DNA of 64,000 nucleotides from Sulfurimonas sp. HSL1-2. Lineage in GTDB: Bacteria; Campylobacterota; Campylobacteria; Campylobacterales; Sulfurimonadaceae. The position numbers and the translations under genes were made by a program. Where the stretch lies: positions 1,361,573 to 1,425,572 of the forward strand of contig NZ_CP147914.1 of NCBI RefSeq assembly GCF_039645565.1. The letters are read 5' to 3'. Positions 6,624-14,553 of the stretch are shown piece after piece (the stretch's first letter is position 1; each line of letters starts with the position of its first letter). Below the pieces are notes generated by a model. The model was not told the origin of the DNA, did not search any database, and saw only the letters and a program-made list of their open reading frames with translations.

Positions 6624-8396
6624 TCAGTGCGTCAGCTGTTTCTGCACGAAGCGCTGGTAGAACCCTTCGCGCCGCAGCAGCTCCTCCGGCGTCCCCGCCT
6701 CCACGATGCGGCCGCGGTCGAGGAAATAGACATAGTCCGCATGTTCGACGGTACTGAGGCGGTGGGCGATGATCAGGGTCGTTTTGCCCTTGAGGTAGTC
6801 GCGCAGCGAGGTGAAAAGGTGGCTCTCCGTCTGCACGTCCAGGGCCGAGGTCGATTCGTCGAGAATGACGACGCTCGGGTCGTGCAGCAGCATCCGCGCA
6901 ATGGCGAGCCGCTGGCGTTCGCCGCCGGAGAGCCGTATGCCGTCCTTGCCGATCATCGTTTCCAGCCCTTCTGTGAGCTTCGCCACGACGTCATCGAGCT
7001 GGGCGACATGCAGGGCGTCGAAGAGCTTTTCGTCGGGGATGTCCCGGCCCAGGGTCAGGTTCTGGCGCAGGGTATCGTTGAACATCTTCGGCGTCTGCAG
7101 CACGAGGGCGACATGGTCACGGATGACATCGAGCCCGATCTGCTCGGTCGGGATGCCGTCGATACAGATGCTCCCCTCCTGCGGGGCGTACAGCCCCAGG
7201 ACCAGCTGCGCCAGGGTCGTTTTGCCGCTGCCGCTGTGGCCCAGGAGCGCGACGGTCCTGCCCGCTTCGACCGTCATCGTGATATCGTGCAGCACCTTTT
7301 TCTCGCCGTAGCCGAAACTGAGGTGCTCCACGGAGATACTGTTCGTCGCCTTCCCGTCGAAGGGGTTGTGCTCATGGGGGTACTTGGGCTCCTTCTCCAG
7401 CCGCAGCAGCGCGTTGAGCCGCTCCAGCGCCGCCGTGGCGTTCTGGTAGGAGAAGATGATCTGCAGCATATCCTGAAGCGGGGTCACCATGAACCAGAGG
7501 TAACCGAGCACGGCGAACATCTCCCCGATGGAGAGTGATGAGAAGAGCACCATCAGCATCGACGCCGCGCGGAAAAACTCGAACCCGCTCAGAAAGAGCA
7601 GCGAAGAGAGCTGCCCCGCCGCCTCGCTCTTCCAGCCGAACTGCGTCGAGGCGTTCTTGATCCCCTTCGCATCCTCGATCATGCTGTCGATGTAGCGCCG
7701 CTCCTGGTTGTAGGTACGGATCTGCACAAAGAGGTCCAGGGTTTCGGAGAGGCGGTTCTGGAACCGCTCGATCTTCTGGTTCTCCGTCTTTTTGAGCCTC
7801 CGCACCTTCTTGCCCAGCCAGGTCGTCAGCGCGACGACGGCGGGATTGAGCAACAAGATGATGAGCGCGAGCTGCCAGTTGATATAGAGCAGCACCAGCG
7901 CTACGCCGATCAGCGAGAGCGCAGAGACGAAAAAGCGCCCGATGCTCACCCCGATGAAAGCGTCGACCGTGTCAATGTCCGTTACGAGCCGCGCGCTGAC
8001 GCCGCCCCCGCCGAGGGCTTCGTACTCGGAGACGGAGACATGGCGAAGGTGTTCCAGGATGCGCCGCCGGATCGTAAAGACGAGATGCTTGGAGATGATG
8101 GTGAAGAGGCGGGACTGGAAGACGTTGGCGACGACGAAGAGCATGCGCAGAAAGAGCGTCGTCAGCAGCACCACGACGATGTAGCCCCACGGCTCCCCGG
8201 GGGCGAACAGCGTGTCGATAAGGCCCGTCAGCTGGGCCGGCTTTTCGAGCAGTACCTGGTCGACCAGCAGCGGGAAGAGCAGCGGGACCGGCAGGGAGAT
8301 CGCGACGGCAAGTACCGCGACCGTCTGCCCCAATGCGATCCGTCTACGAAAAGGTTTGGTGTCGCGCAGCAGGGTGCGCCATGTCATTTCTTGCAT
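6624..8396 (-). CDS. ABC exporter, fused permease-ATPase (MsbA/lipid-exporter type)
   Basis: 590-residue half-transporter with an N-terminal six-helix membrane domain (about residues 15-310) and a C-terminal ATPase. Walker A is GHSGSGKTT, the signature is LSGGERQRLAIARM and Walker B is VVILDEST, all intact, so it should be an active homodimeric exporter. The substrate may be a lipid, peptide or drug and cannot be told from the sequence. The ATG at 8396 lies only 5 nt after a TATAAT on this strand, so the mRNA may be leaderless. An internal ATG three codons on is an alternative start. Confidence 0.88.
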   Translation of the reverse strand: MQEMTWRTLLRDTKPFRRRIALGQTVAVLAVAISLPVPLLFPLLVDQVLLEKPAQLTGLIDTLFAPGEPWGYIVVVLLTTLFLRMLFVVANVFQSRLFTIISKHLVFTIRRRILEHLRHVSVSEYEALGGGGVSARLVTDIDTVDAFIGVSIGRFFVSALSLIGVALVLLYINWQLALIILLLNPAVVALTTWLGKKVRRLKKTENQKIERFQNRLSETLDLFVQIRTYNQERRYIDSMIEDAKGIKNASTQFGWKSEAAGQLSSLLFLSGFEFFRAASMLMVLFSSLSIGEMFAVLGYLWFMVTPLQDMLQIIFSYQNATAALERLNALLRLEKEPKYPHEHNPFDGKATNSISVEHLSFGYGEKKVLHDITMTVEAGRTVALLGHSGSGKTTLAQLVLGLYAPQEGSICIDGIPTEQIGLDVIRDHVALVLQTPKMFNDTLRQNLTLGRDIPDEKLFDALHVAQLDDVVAKLTEGLETMIGKDGIRLSGGERQRLAIARMLLHDPSVVILDESTSALDVQTESHLFTSLRDYLKGKTTLIIAHRLSTVEHADYVYFLDRGRIVEAGTPEELLRREGFYQRFVQKQLTH

Positions 8397-8401
8397 GGGG
8401 G

Positions 8402-8407
8402 ATTATA
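8402..8407 (-). promoter_or_regulatory. -10 box placed directly before the ABC exporter start
   Basis: Reading the minus strand, TATAAT is followed by five C residues and then the ATG. A normal start of transcription 6-7 nt downstream would coincide with the start codon, implying a leaderless transcript. Confidence 0.5.
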
Positions 8408-8431
8408 GACCAGGAAGGGTGTGGAAAACGT

Positions 8432-8459
8432 AAAGCGGGGGGAGAACGCCCCCGCGTTT
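8432..8459 (-). terminator. Rho-independent terminator after the DUF4382 gene
   Basis: A GC-rich stem (GCGGGG / CCCCGC) with a short loop is flanked by AAA on one side and TTT on the other, 24 nt beyond the stop of the minus-strand DUF4382 gene. It separates this gene from the downstream ABC exporter. Confidence 0.55.
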
Positions 8460-8482
8460 ACCCGGGCGAAAGGTTGAAGCGG

Positions 8483-9037
8483 TTACTTCGTATCGATGTG
8501 AAGCACCGGTTTAAGTATCCACTTGTCACTGCCGGTGGAGTGGATCGACTTGTTCGCATCGAAGTCGACCGTCATCGTCATGTTGCCGTCCGGCGCCATG
8601 ATGAAGTTGTGGCTCTCTTTGATGACCATACTCGGTACCGTCAGTTCGCTGGGAACACCGCCGATGACGACATAGTTGCCGTACGGGTGAACCGTCGAGT
8701 CATTGCTGTCATACTGGAGAACCAGACGCATCTGCGTATACTTGGCCGCCGGGATGTTCGCGACGCCGATCATCGAGACATTGCCGTCGCGCAGTTTCAG
8801 CAGGTCGTAGGTACCGTTGACATCCGCCACGGTCAGCCAGGTGGAGTTGGACTCGTTGGACTCGTCCGAACGGTGCACCATCACTTTGTCGATTGTCACA
8901 TAGACGGCTTCAAACTCGGCGGGGGCATCTGTCAGGCCGACGTTGAGCACACCGCTGCCGGATGAGCTCCCGCCGCATCCGGCAATCCCGGCCGTCAGCA
9001 GTGCTGCTGCGGCGATACTTGCATAGAAACGTTTCAT
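8483..9037 (-). CDS. DUF4382 lipoprotein
   Basis: 184-residue secreted lipoprotein. The signal peptide ends in AGIAGC (Cys21), followed by a Gly/Ser linker and a DUF4382 domain beginning LNVGLTDAPAEFEAVYVTI. The rest is predicted beta-rich, and a Ser/Asn/Asp-rich loop is present near residue 60. Function of the family is not established; it is common in surface-exposed or periplasmic proteins of environmental bacteria. AAGGAG precedes the ATG. It has its own TATAAT promoter (9072-9077) and a terminator, so it is probably monocistronic. Confidence 0.82.
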   Translation of the reverse strand: MKRFYASIAAAALLTAGIAGCGGSSSGSGVLNVGLTDAPAEFEAVYVTIDKVMVHRSDESNESNSTWLTVADVNGTYDLLKLRDGNVSMIGVANIPAAKYTQMRLVLQYDSNDSTVHPYGNYVVIGGVPSELTVPSMVIKESHNFIMAPDGNMTMTVDFDANKSIHSTGSDKWILKPVLHIDTK

Positions 9038-9071
9038 TGCAGGCTCCTTAGTAATATTACTGTATCCTGCT

Positions 9072-9077
9072 ATTATA
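9072..9077 (-). promoter_or_regulatory. -10 box for the DUF4382 gene
   Basis: TATAAT on the minus strand lies 34 nt upstream of the ATG at 9037. The -35 region (about 9095-9100) is weak and overlaps the terminator of the preceding gene. Confidence 0.5.
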
Positions 9078-9097
9078 CCCCAGAAAAGTTACCGGCC

Positions 9098-9122
9098 GAA
9101 AGCCCCTGTTTTAGGGGCTTTT
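9098..9122 (-). terminator. Terminator at the end of the dihydroorotase-like gene
   Basis: Perfect stem AAAGCCCC / GGGGCTTT with a 6-nt loop and A/T runs on both flanks, touching the stop codon of the minus-strand gene. Its symmetry would let it work in both directions. Confidence 0.7.
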
Positions 9123-10321
9123 CAGGCGTTATGAAAGCGTTCGACGACCGTTCCATGAAGGGTTTCGCCGTCATAGAGCGATTGACGGTCTTCGAGCATG
9201 CGGACCGGCTGCGGGTCGAAAAGGACCACATCGGTCGTGCCCACGCCGATCGTACCGGCATCGCGTCCGATGGAACGGGCCGGTTCGCGGACGCAGAGCG
9301 TCACCAGCCGCTCCCAGCTGATCCAGCCCGAGGCGACGAGTTTCGTATAGAGCAGCGGCAGCGCATCGGAGATGCTCTCGCAGCCGTAAGCCGCGTCGGC
9401 GAAGGCGACCTCTTTGTTGACCGGCGAGTTCGGCTGGTGCAGCAGGGTCAGCATATCCACCGCCCCCGCCTCGAACGCCTCGCGCAGCTTCAGCACGTCG
9501 CTTTCGGACTGCAGCGGCGGGTCGAGCTTGGCGACGGTATTGAACCCTTCGCACGCCTCGTCGCTTTTGAGAAGGTGGTGCAGGCTCACCTCGCAGCGGA
9601 CATCCACACCTTCGCGTTTTGCGGCGGAGATCATCTCGATGGAGCGCGGGGAAGCGATGCTTTTGAAGACGATGGCGATCCCGAACTCCCGGGCGATCTC
9701 GATCATCCGTGCGACGTGGACCGGTTCGCCGAGCGCGGGGATGCCGACCAGGCCCAGGCGCTGGGCCACTGCCCCCTCGTTCATCACCCCGTTGGCGGAG
9801 AGGTTGCGGTCGAAGGCGCGGCAGAAGAGCGTCCCGCCGAACATCTTGACGTACTCGGCGACCCGCACGGCCAGGTGGTTGGAGATGGAGGTCGTCATAT
9901 AGGGTGCGACCGCGCCGCGTTTGAGCAGGATGGCGATGTTGCTGAAACGCTCGTCGTCGATCGTCGCGGCGATGGCCGTTTCGATCCGCGCCCCTTCGCA
10001 TCCGTCACGCTGGTTCTGGACGAACTCCAGGGAGATCGCATCGTCGACCGCGGGGGTCGAGTCGGGGGAGAGCACGACCGTCCCGACACCGCCTTTGCGC
10101 GCCGCCTTGGCCAGGTCGAGCAGGTGGCGGCCCGTCAGGCGGCCGTCCTTGAGACGGACGTTCGTATCGACGAGCGCCGGCAGCAGGATCTTTCCGGAGG
10201 CGTCGACACGCTCGTCCCCGGCAATCTGTTCGGCGATCTCGGCGATACGCCCCTCCTCGATGCGTACGCAAGCGACCCGTTCGCCGCTGCAGTCGCAAAT
10301 CGTCACGTTTTCAAAAATCAT
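9122..10321 (-). CDS. Dihydroorotase-like protein, probably non-catalytic (PyrC' type)
   Basis: 399-residue amidohydrolase-superfamily protein that aligns with dihydroorotase over its length (LPALVDTNVRLKDG, ends near GTIGVGTTDVVLFDP). The usual HxH zinc pair after the first strand is replaced by the N-x-R of DTNVR, so catalysis is unlikely. Inactive dihydroorotase homologues (PyrC') are known to be structural partners of aspartate transcarbamoylase. The ATG at 10321 has GAGGA upstream and is preferred over the longer open frame. No pyrB lies in the window, so the partner is inferred. Confidence 0.78.
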   Translation of the reverse strand: MIFENVTICDCSGERVACVRIEEGRIAEIAEQIAGDERVDASGKILLPALVDTNVRLKDGRLTGRHLLDLAKAARKGGVGTVVLSPDSTPAVDDAISLEFVQNQRDGCEGARIETAIAATIDDERFSNIAILLKRGAVAPYMTTSISNHLAVRVAEYVKMFGGTLFCRAFDRNLSANGVMNEGAVAQRLGLVGIPALGEPVHVARMIEIAREFGIAIVFKSIASPRSIEMISAAKREGVDVRCEVSLHHLLKSDEACEGFNTVAKLDPPLQSESDVLKLREAFEAGAVDMLTLLHQPNSPVNKEVAFADAAYGCESISDALPLLYTKLVASGWISWERLVTLCVREPARSIGRDAGTIGVGTTDVVLFDPQPVRMLEDRQSLYDGETLHGTVVERFHNA

Positions 10322-10370
10322 GCCCGTCCTCACTCCCGGGCCCCGCAAGCGCGCAGGAAGGCCCGGATGC

Positions 10371-10376
10371 TATAAT
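10371..10376 (+). promoter_or_regulatory. -10 box for the cytochrome c-lpxB-gnnBA operon
   Basis: TATAAT lies 40 nt upstream of the GTG start at 10417. It appears to drive the seven-gene run to hemF, since all later junctions are overlaps or gaps of 10 nt or less. Confidence 0.55.
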
Positions 10377-10416
10377 GTCGACATTGTATTGCAAAACCAA
10401 TAAGGCAGGGGTTAGA

Positions 10417-10785
10417 GTGCGTTTTTTTCTTTTGATTCTTCTCGCAGCCGGTGCATGCGCGGCGAAAAAAAGCGATGAGGGCTACGAGCGGGGCAGAACC
10501 CTCTACTTTCAAAACGGCTGCAACAACTGCCACGGCTCCCGCGCGGAGGGGACCGGCAACTACCCCTCTCTCGCCAACCGGGCCAAGGGGTTCCTGGCCT
10601 ATAAGCTCCAGACCTTCCGCAAAGGGATCGCCGACACCCCGATGCAGGAGATGATGATCGGCTTTGCATCGCCGCTCAGCGACGCGGACATCGATGCCAT
10701 CACCACCTTCCTGCACGACTTCCACGACGCCCAGACGGAACGCTACGACCCGGCCTTCCAGCAGTGGGGAGACGGCGGATCATGA
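10417..10785 (+). CDS. Small monohaem c-type cytochrome
   Basis: 122 residues from a GTG start chosen because it gives a clean signal peptide (FFLLILLAAGACA). One haem site CNNCH is followed by a class I cytochrome fold with distal Met candidates in DTPMQEMMIG. It is periplasmic, possibly lipid-anchored through the Cys of AGAC, and would carry electrons between respiratory complexes. The stop overlaps the lpxB start (ATGA), so it is the first gene of the lipid A operon. The pairing is odd by function, although hemF at the operon end supplies haem. Confidence 0.85.
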   Translation: MRFFLLILLAAGACAAKKSDEGYERGRTLYFQNGCNNCHGSRAEGTGNYPSLANRAKGFLAYKLQTFRKGIADTPMQEMMIGFASPLSDADIDAITTFLHDFHDAQTERYDPAFQQWGDGGS

Positions 10786-11834
10786 AGCTGCTCGTCTCCG
10801 CCCTCGAACACTCGGCCAATGTCCACTTGAAAGCCCTCAAAGCCGAACTGAGCGACGACGTCGAGCTGATCGGCATCTTCGACAGCTCCCTGGGTGAGCC
10901 CCTCGTCGACCTCCGCTCCCTGGCCATCATGGGCTTCGTCGATGCGCTCAAAAAGCTGCGCTACTTCTTCAAACTCGCCGACGAGATGGTTGAGCTCGCC
11001 GCCGGGGCCGACAAGGTGCTGCTGATGGACTCATCGGGCTTCAACCTCCCCCTGGCCAAAAAGATCAAGAAGCGCTACCCGGAGAAGGAGATCATCTACT
11101 ACATCCTCCCGCAGGCCTGGGCGTGGAAGCAAAAGCGCATCCCCGTACTGGAGCGCACGATCGACCGGCTCGCTTCCATCCTTCCCTTTGAGAAGGAGTA
11201 CTACAGCCCGGACGCCCCCATCGAGTACGTCGGCCACCCCCTGCTCGACGAGATCGCGCACTTCAAAACCGACAGCGCGCCGACCGTCAAACGCGTCGTA
11301 TTCATGCCCGGCAGCCGCAAAAGCGAGATCCGCCGCCTGATGCCGCTTTTCCGGGAACTGCGCGCGCGTCTCGATGCCGAAGCGGTGCTTGTCGTGCCGA
11401 AGCATTTTGCGAAAGAAGAGCTGAATGATCTTTACGGTAACCTATCACCGTTTATTGTGGCACACGATGCGCATGCAGCACTCTATGAGAGCGACTTCGC
11501 CTTCATCTGCAGCGGGACGGCGACCCTGGAAGCTTCGCTGATCGGTACCCCGTTCGTCCTCGCCTACGTGGCGAAACCGCTGGACTACCTGATCGCAAAA
11601 ACGCTCGTCAAACTCGACTACATCGGCCTGGCGAACATCATGTTCTCCCGCTTCAAAGGGCGGCCGCTGCACCCGGAGCTGATCCAGGACGCCGTCACGG
11701 CGGAAGCGCTTCTGGAGGCGATGCAGGCCCTTGACCGGCAGGCGTTCCTCGAAGACTCCAAAGCGCTCAGGGCGTACCTTGAGCACGGCAGCAGCGCTCG
11801 TGTGGCACATCTTATCGAAGGTGAACAGGAATGA
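10782..11834 (+). CDS. lpxB: Lipid-A-disaccharide synthase
   Basis: 350-residue glycosyltransferase (GT19) that joins UDP-2,3-diacyl-glucosamine and lipid X to form the lipid A disaccharide on the cytoplasmic face of the inner membrane. Family features include the YYILPQAWAWKQKR segment, FMPGSRKSEIRRLMPLF and FICSGTATLEASLIGTPFVLAY (each a classic LpxB block). The ATG at 10782 overlaps the cytochrome stop, and its own stop overlaps gnnB (ATGA). In this operon the acceptor and donor are probably GlcNAc3N-derived. Confidence 0.95.
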   Translation: MKLLVSALEHSANVHLKALKAELSDDVELIGIFDSSLGEPLVDLRSLAIMGFVDALKKLRYFFKLADEMVELAAGADKVLLMDSSGFNLPLAKKIKKRYPEKEIIYYILPQAWAWKQKRIPVLERTIDRLASILPFEKEYYSPDAPIEYVGHPLLDEIAHFKTDSAPTVKRVVFMPGSRKSEIRRLMPLFRELRARLDAEAVLVVPKHFAKEELNDLYGNLSPFIVAHDAHAALYESDFAFICSGTATLEASLIGTPFVLAYVAKPLDYLIAKTLVKLDYIGLANIMFSRFKGRPLHPELIQDAVTAEALLEAMQALDRQAFLEDSKALRAYLEHGSSARVAHLIEGEQE

Positions 11835-12928
11835 AAATCAATTTTATCGATCTGCAGGCGCAGTATCAGGCATACAAAGAGGAGATCGACCGCGAAGTCG
11901 GCGAGGTCATGGCATCGGCCCAGTTCATCGGCGGACCGAAACTGCAGAAGCTTGAGAGCGACCTCGCCGCCTACACCGGCGCGGCGCACGCCATCGGCTG
12001 CAGCAGCGGCACGGACGCCCTGCTGCTGGCGCTCATGGCCCTCGACATCAAGGCCGGGGACGAGGTCATCACCACCCCGTTCACCTTCATTGCCACGGCC
12101 GAAGTCATCGCCTTCCTCGGCGCCAAAGCCGTCTTCGTCGACATCGACGAGACGACCTACAACATCGATGCCGCTTTGATCGAGGATGCCATCACCGAAC
12201 GCACGAAGGCAATCATCCCCGTCTCGCTCTACGGCCAGTGCGCCGACATGGACGCGGTCAACGCCATCGCCGCCAAACACGGCCTCCCCGTTATCGAGGA
12301 CGCCTGCCAGAGCTTCGGGGCCGAGTACAAGGGCAAAAAGTCCTGCAACCTCTCCACGATCGGCTGTACCTCCTTCTTCCCGTCCAAACCGCTGGGCGCG
12401 TACGGGGACGGCGGCGCCGTCTTCACGAACGACGATGCCCTGGCTGAGAAGATCCGCATGCTGCTCAACCACGGTCAGAACGAGCGCTACAAGCACCGCT
12501 ACATCGGTATCAACGGCCGTCTCGACGCCATTCAGGCGGCGGTGCTCAACGTCAAACTGGCCCACTTCGACGGCGAAGTCGAAGCGCGTATGCGCATCGG
12601 TGCGGCCTACAGCGAAAAGCTGGCCGGTTCGAACGTCGTCACCCCTGCCGTCATGGAAGACCGCACCAGCGTCTACGCGCAGTACTCCGTCCGCGTCAAG
12701 AACCGCGAAGCCGTCGCCGCGGCCCTGAACGCCAAAGGCGTCCCGACGGCCGTCCACTACCCCATGCCGCTGCACCTGCAGGAGGCGTTCGCGTCCCTGG
12801 GCCATAAGGCCGGCGACTTCCCCGTCTCCGAACGCGTCAGCGAAGAGATCATGTCCCTGCCGATGAGCCCCTACCTCACCGCTGAGCAGCAGGACTTCAT
12901 CGTGAAGGCCCTGGAGGAAAACGCATGA
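11831..12928 (+). CDS. gnnB: UDP-GlcNAc3N aminotransferase GnnB-like (DegT/DnrJ/EryC1)
   Basis: 365-residue PLP-dependent sugar aminotransferase. The lysine in TSFFPSKPLGAYGDGG (Lys186) would form the Schiff base; GCSSGTDALLLAL and IEDACQSFGAEYKGK are conserved cofactor-binding blocks. GnnB transaminates the 3-keto product of GnnA to UDP-2-acetamido-3-amino-2,3-dideoxyglucose. The assignment rests mainly on position: lpxB-gnnB-gnnA-lpxA-like mirrors the described Acidithiobacillus arrangement with gnnA and gnnB between lpxA and lpxB. WbpE-type activity is the alternative. Starts and stops overlap both neighbours by 4 nt. Confidence 0.82.
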   Translation: MKINFIDLQAQYQAYKEEIDREVGEVMASAQFIGGPKLQKLESDLAAYTGAAHAIGCSSGTDALLLALMALDIKAGDEVITTPFTFIATAEVIAFLGAKAVFVDIDETTYNIDAALIEDAITERTKAIIPVSLYGQCADMDAVNAIAAKHGLPVIEDACQSFGAEYKGKKSCNLSTIGCTSFFPSKPLGAYGDGGAVFTNDDALAEKIRMLLNHGQNERYKHRYIGINGRLDAIQAAVLNVKLAHFDGEVEARMRIGAAYSEKLAGSNVVTPAVMEDRTSVYAQYSVRVKNREAVAAALNAKGVPTAVHYPMPLHLQEAFASLGHKAGDFPVSERVSEEIMSLPMSPYLTAEQQDFIVKALEENA

Positions 12929-13824
12929 TCAAGATCGCCCTGATCGGCCTGGGTTCCATGGGCCGCAACCACTACCGCATCCTCCATGCCCTCGGCGAGA
13001 AGGTGCAGATCGTAGCCCTCTGCGACGTCGTGAAAAACGGCGACTTCGCCGAGCCCTTCTTCACCGACGTCGACGAGATGCTCGACACCGCCAAGCCCGA
13101 TGCCGCCATCATCGTCGTGCCGACCTTCCTGCACAAAGAGGTCGCGCTCAAGTGTATCGAGCGCGGGGTGCATGTCTTTATCGAAAAGCCGGCGGCCTCG
13201 ACCATCGAGGACGCGAAACTGATCGCCAAGGCGGTCAAAGAGGCGGGGCTTAAAAGCTGCGTCGGCCACGTCGAACGTTTCAACCCCGTCGTCCAGGCGC
13301 TCAAAGAGGAGCTCAAAGGCAAGGAGATCTATACGATGTCCATCACCCGCGTCGGCCCCTTCCCGCCGCGTATCGCCGACGTCGGCGTCCTCACGGACCT
13401 CTCCGTGCACGACATCGACCTGATGCGCTTCATCACCCACCGCAACATCCTGGAGAAGAACATCTTCAAATCCCGCAAGATCCACAACCACCACGAGGAC
13501 AACGCGGTCCTGAGCTTCGAGCTTGAAGACGCCATTGTCGCCGAGATCCTCACCAACTGGCTCACACCGTTCAAAAAACGCACCATCGAGGTCGCCTGCA
13601 AGGACGCCTACTTCGAGGCGGACCTGATCACGCAGAACCTCACGGAGTATTCGAACTTCCACGTCAACAACTCCTACGTCGTGCGCGGCTGCCACATCAA
13701 GAAGGACGAACCGCTCCTCAAAGAGGTCGAGGCCTTCGTCACCTACCTTGAAACGGGCGAGCGCGGCTCGCTGGCCACGATCGAGGACAGTATCATTACC
13801 CTGCAGGTGGCAACCGAAGCATGA
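12925..13824 (+). CDS. gnnA: UDP-GlcNAc 3-dehydrogenase GnnA-like (Gfo/Idh/MocA)
   Basis: 299-residue NAD(P)-dependent oxidoreductase. The N-terminal Rossmann fold carries GLGSMGRNHYR, followed by VFIEKPAA, the conserved catalytic Lys block of the family, and the substrate-side stretch LTDLSVHDIDLMRF with the typical Asp and His. GnnA oxidises the 3-hydroxyl of UDP-GlcNAc, giving the ketone that GnnB aminates, which leads to N-linked acyl chains in lipid A. The order lpxB-gnnB-gnnA-lpxA-like supports this. A WbpB-type dehydrogenase is the alternative. It overlaps both neighbours by 4 nt. Confidence 0.82.
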   Translation: MIKIALIGLGSMGRNHYRILHALGEKVQIVALCDVVKNGDFAEPFFTDVDEMLDTAKPDAAIIVVPTFLHKEVALKCIERGVHVFIEKPAASTIEDAKLIAKAVKEAGLKSCVGHVERFNPVVQALKEELKGKEIYTMSITRVGPFPPRIADVGVLTDLSVHDIDLMRFITHRNILEKNIFKSRKIHNHHEDNAVLSFELEDAIVAEILTNWLTPFKKRTIEVACKDAYFEADLITQNLTEYSNFHVNNSYVVRGCHIKKDEPLLKEVEAFVTYLETGERGSLATIEDSIITLQVATEA

Positions 13825-14543
13825 TCCATCCTACCGCCGTCATCGCTCCGGGTGCCCAGATCGCCCCGGACGCCCAGATCGGGCCTTTCTGCCATATCGG
13901 CGCCGAGAGCGTCATCGGGGCGGGCGCTCGGCTTGAAGCGCACGTCGTGCTTGAAGGGCCCGTCACCCTCGAAAAGGGCGTACGCCTCTTCTCCTTTGTC
14001 AAGATCGGCAACGGCCTCGCCCCCGTGACCCTGGGGCGTGGTACCTTTGTGCGCGAGTTCTGCCAGATCGCGACCCAGAACGACACGGCCGACGCCGTGA
14101 GCATCGGCGAAGAGAACTTCATCATGGCCTACGTCCAGCTCTTTCCCGGGGTCTCCCTCGGGGCCAACTGCATCCTTACCAACGCCGTGACGATGCAGGA
14201 GAAGAGCCGCTGCGAGGAGCGCGTCATCGTCGGCGGGCTCAGCACCGTTGCGGCGGGCTGTACCATCGGCACGGGCGTCATGGTCGGTGGTGCGTCGAAC
14301 CTCCGGTACGACGTCCCGCCCTTCTGCCTCGTCGAAGGCAACCCCGCCACCGTCCGCGGCCTCAACCTGATCGGGATGCGGCGCCGCTTTGAGGACCGCG
14401 AAGATATCGAAAGCGTGCGCCGCTGCTTCCGGCAGCTGCACAAGCAGTTCGATCCCCTCGCTGCCGCCGAAATGACCGAAGCCCTCGATAACCCGCAGGC
14501 CAAACGTTTTACCGGCTTTATCGCCGCACACCGCTGCGCCTGA
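13821..14543 (+). CDS. LpxA-like left-handed beta-helix acyltransferase lacking catalytic histidines
   Basis: 240-residue hexapeptide-repeat protein clearly built like UDP-GlcNAc acyltransferase (start MIHPTAVIAPGAQI, end region VPPFCLVEGNPATVRGLNL). By eye alignment to E. coli LpxA, His99, His122, His125 (the general base) and His160 correspond to Ala84, Gln106, Pro109 and Ala144 here. It is also ~20 residues shorter in the C-terminal helices. So either it is a non-catalytic paralogue, or it uses other chemistry. It overlaps gnnA by 4 nt, so a role with GlcNAc3N is likely. A bona fide lpxA is presumably elsewhere in the genome. Confidence 0.8.
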   Translation: MIHPTAVIAPGAQIAPDAQIGPFCHIGAESVIGAGARLEAHVVLEGPVTLEKGVRLFSFVKIGNGLAPVTLGRGTFVREFCQIATQNDTADAVSIGEENFIMAYVQLFPGVSLGANCILTNAVTMQEKSRCEERVIVGGLSTVAAGCTIGTGVMVGGASNLRYDVPPFCLVEGNPATVRGLNLIGMRRRFEDREDIESVRRCFRQLHKQFDPLAAAEMTEALDNPQAKRFTGFIAAHRCA

Positions 14544-14553
14544 GGAGAAAAAC

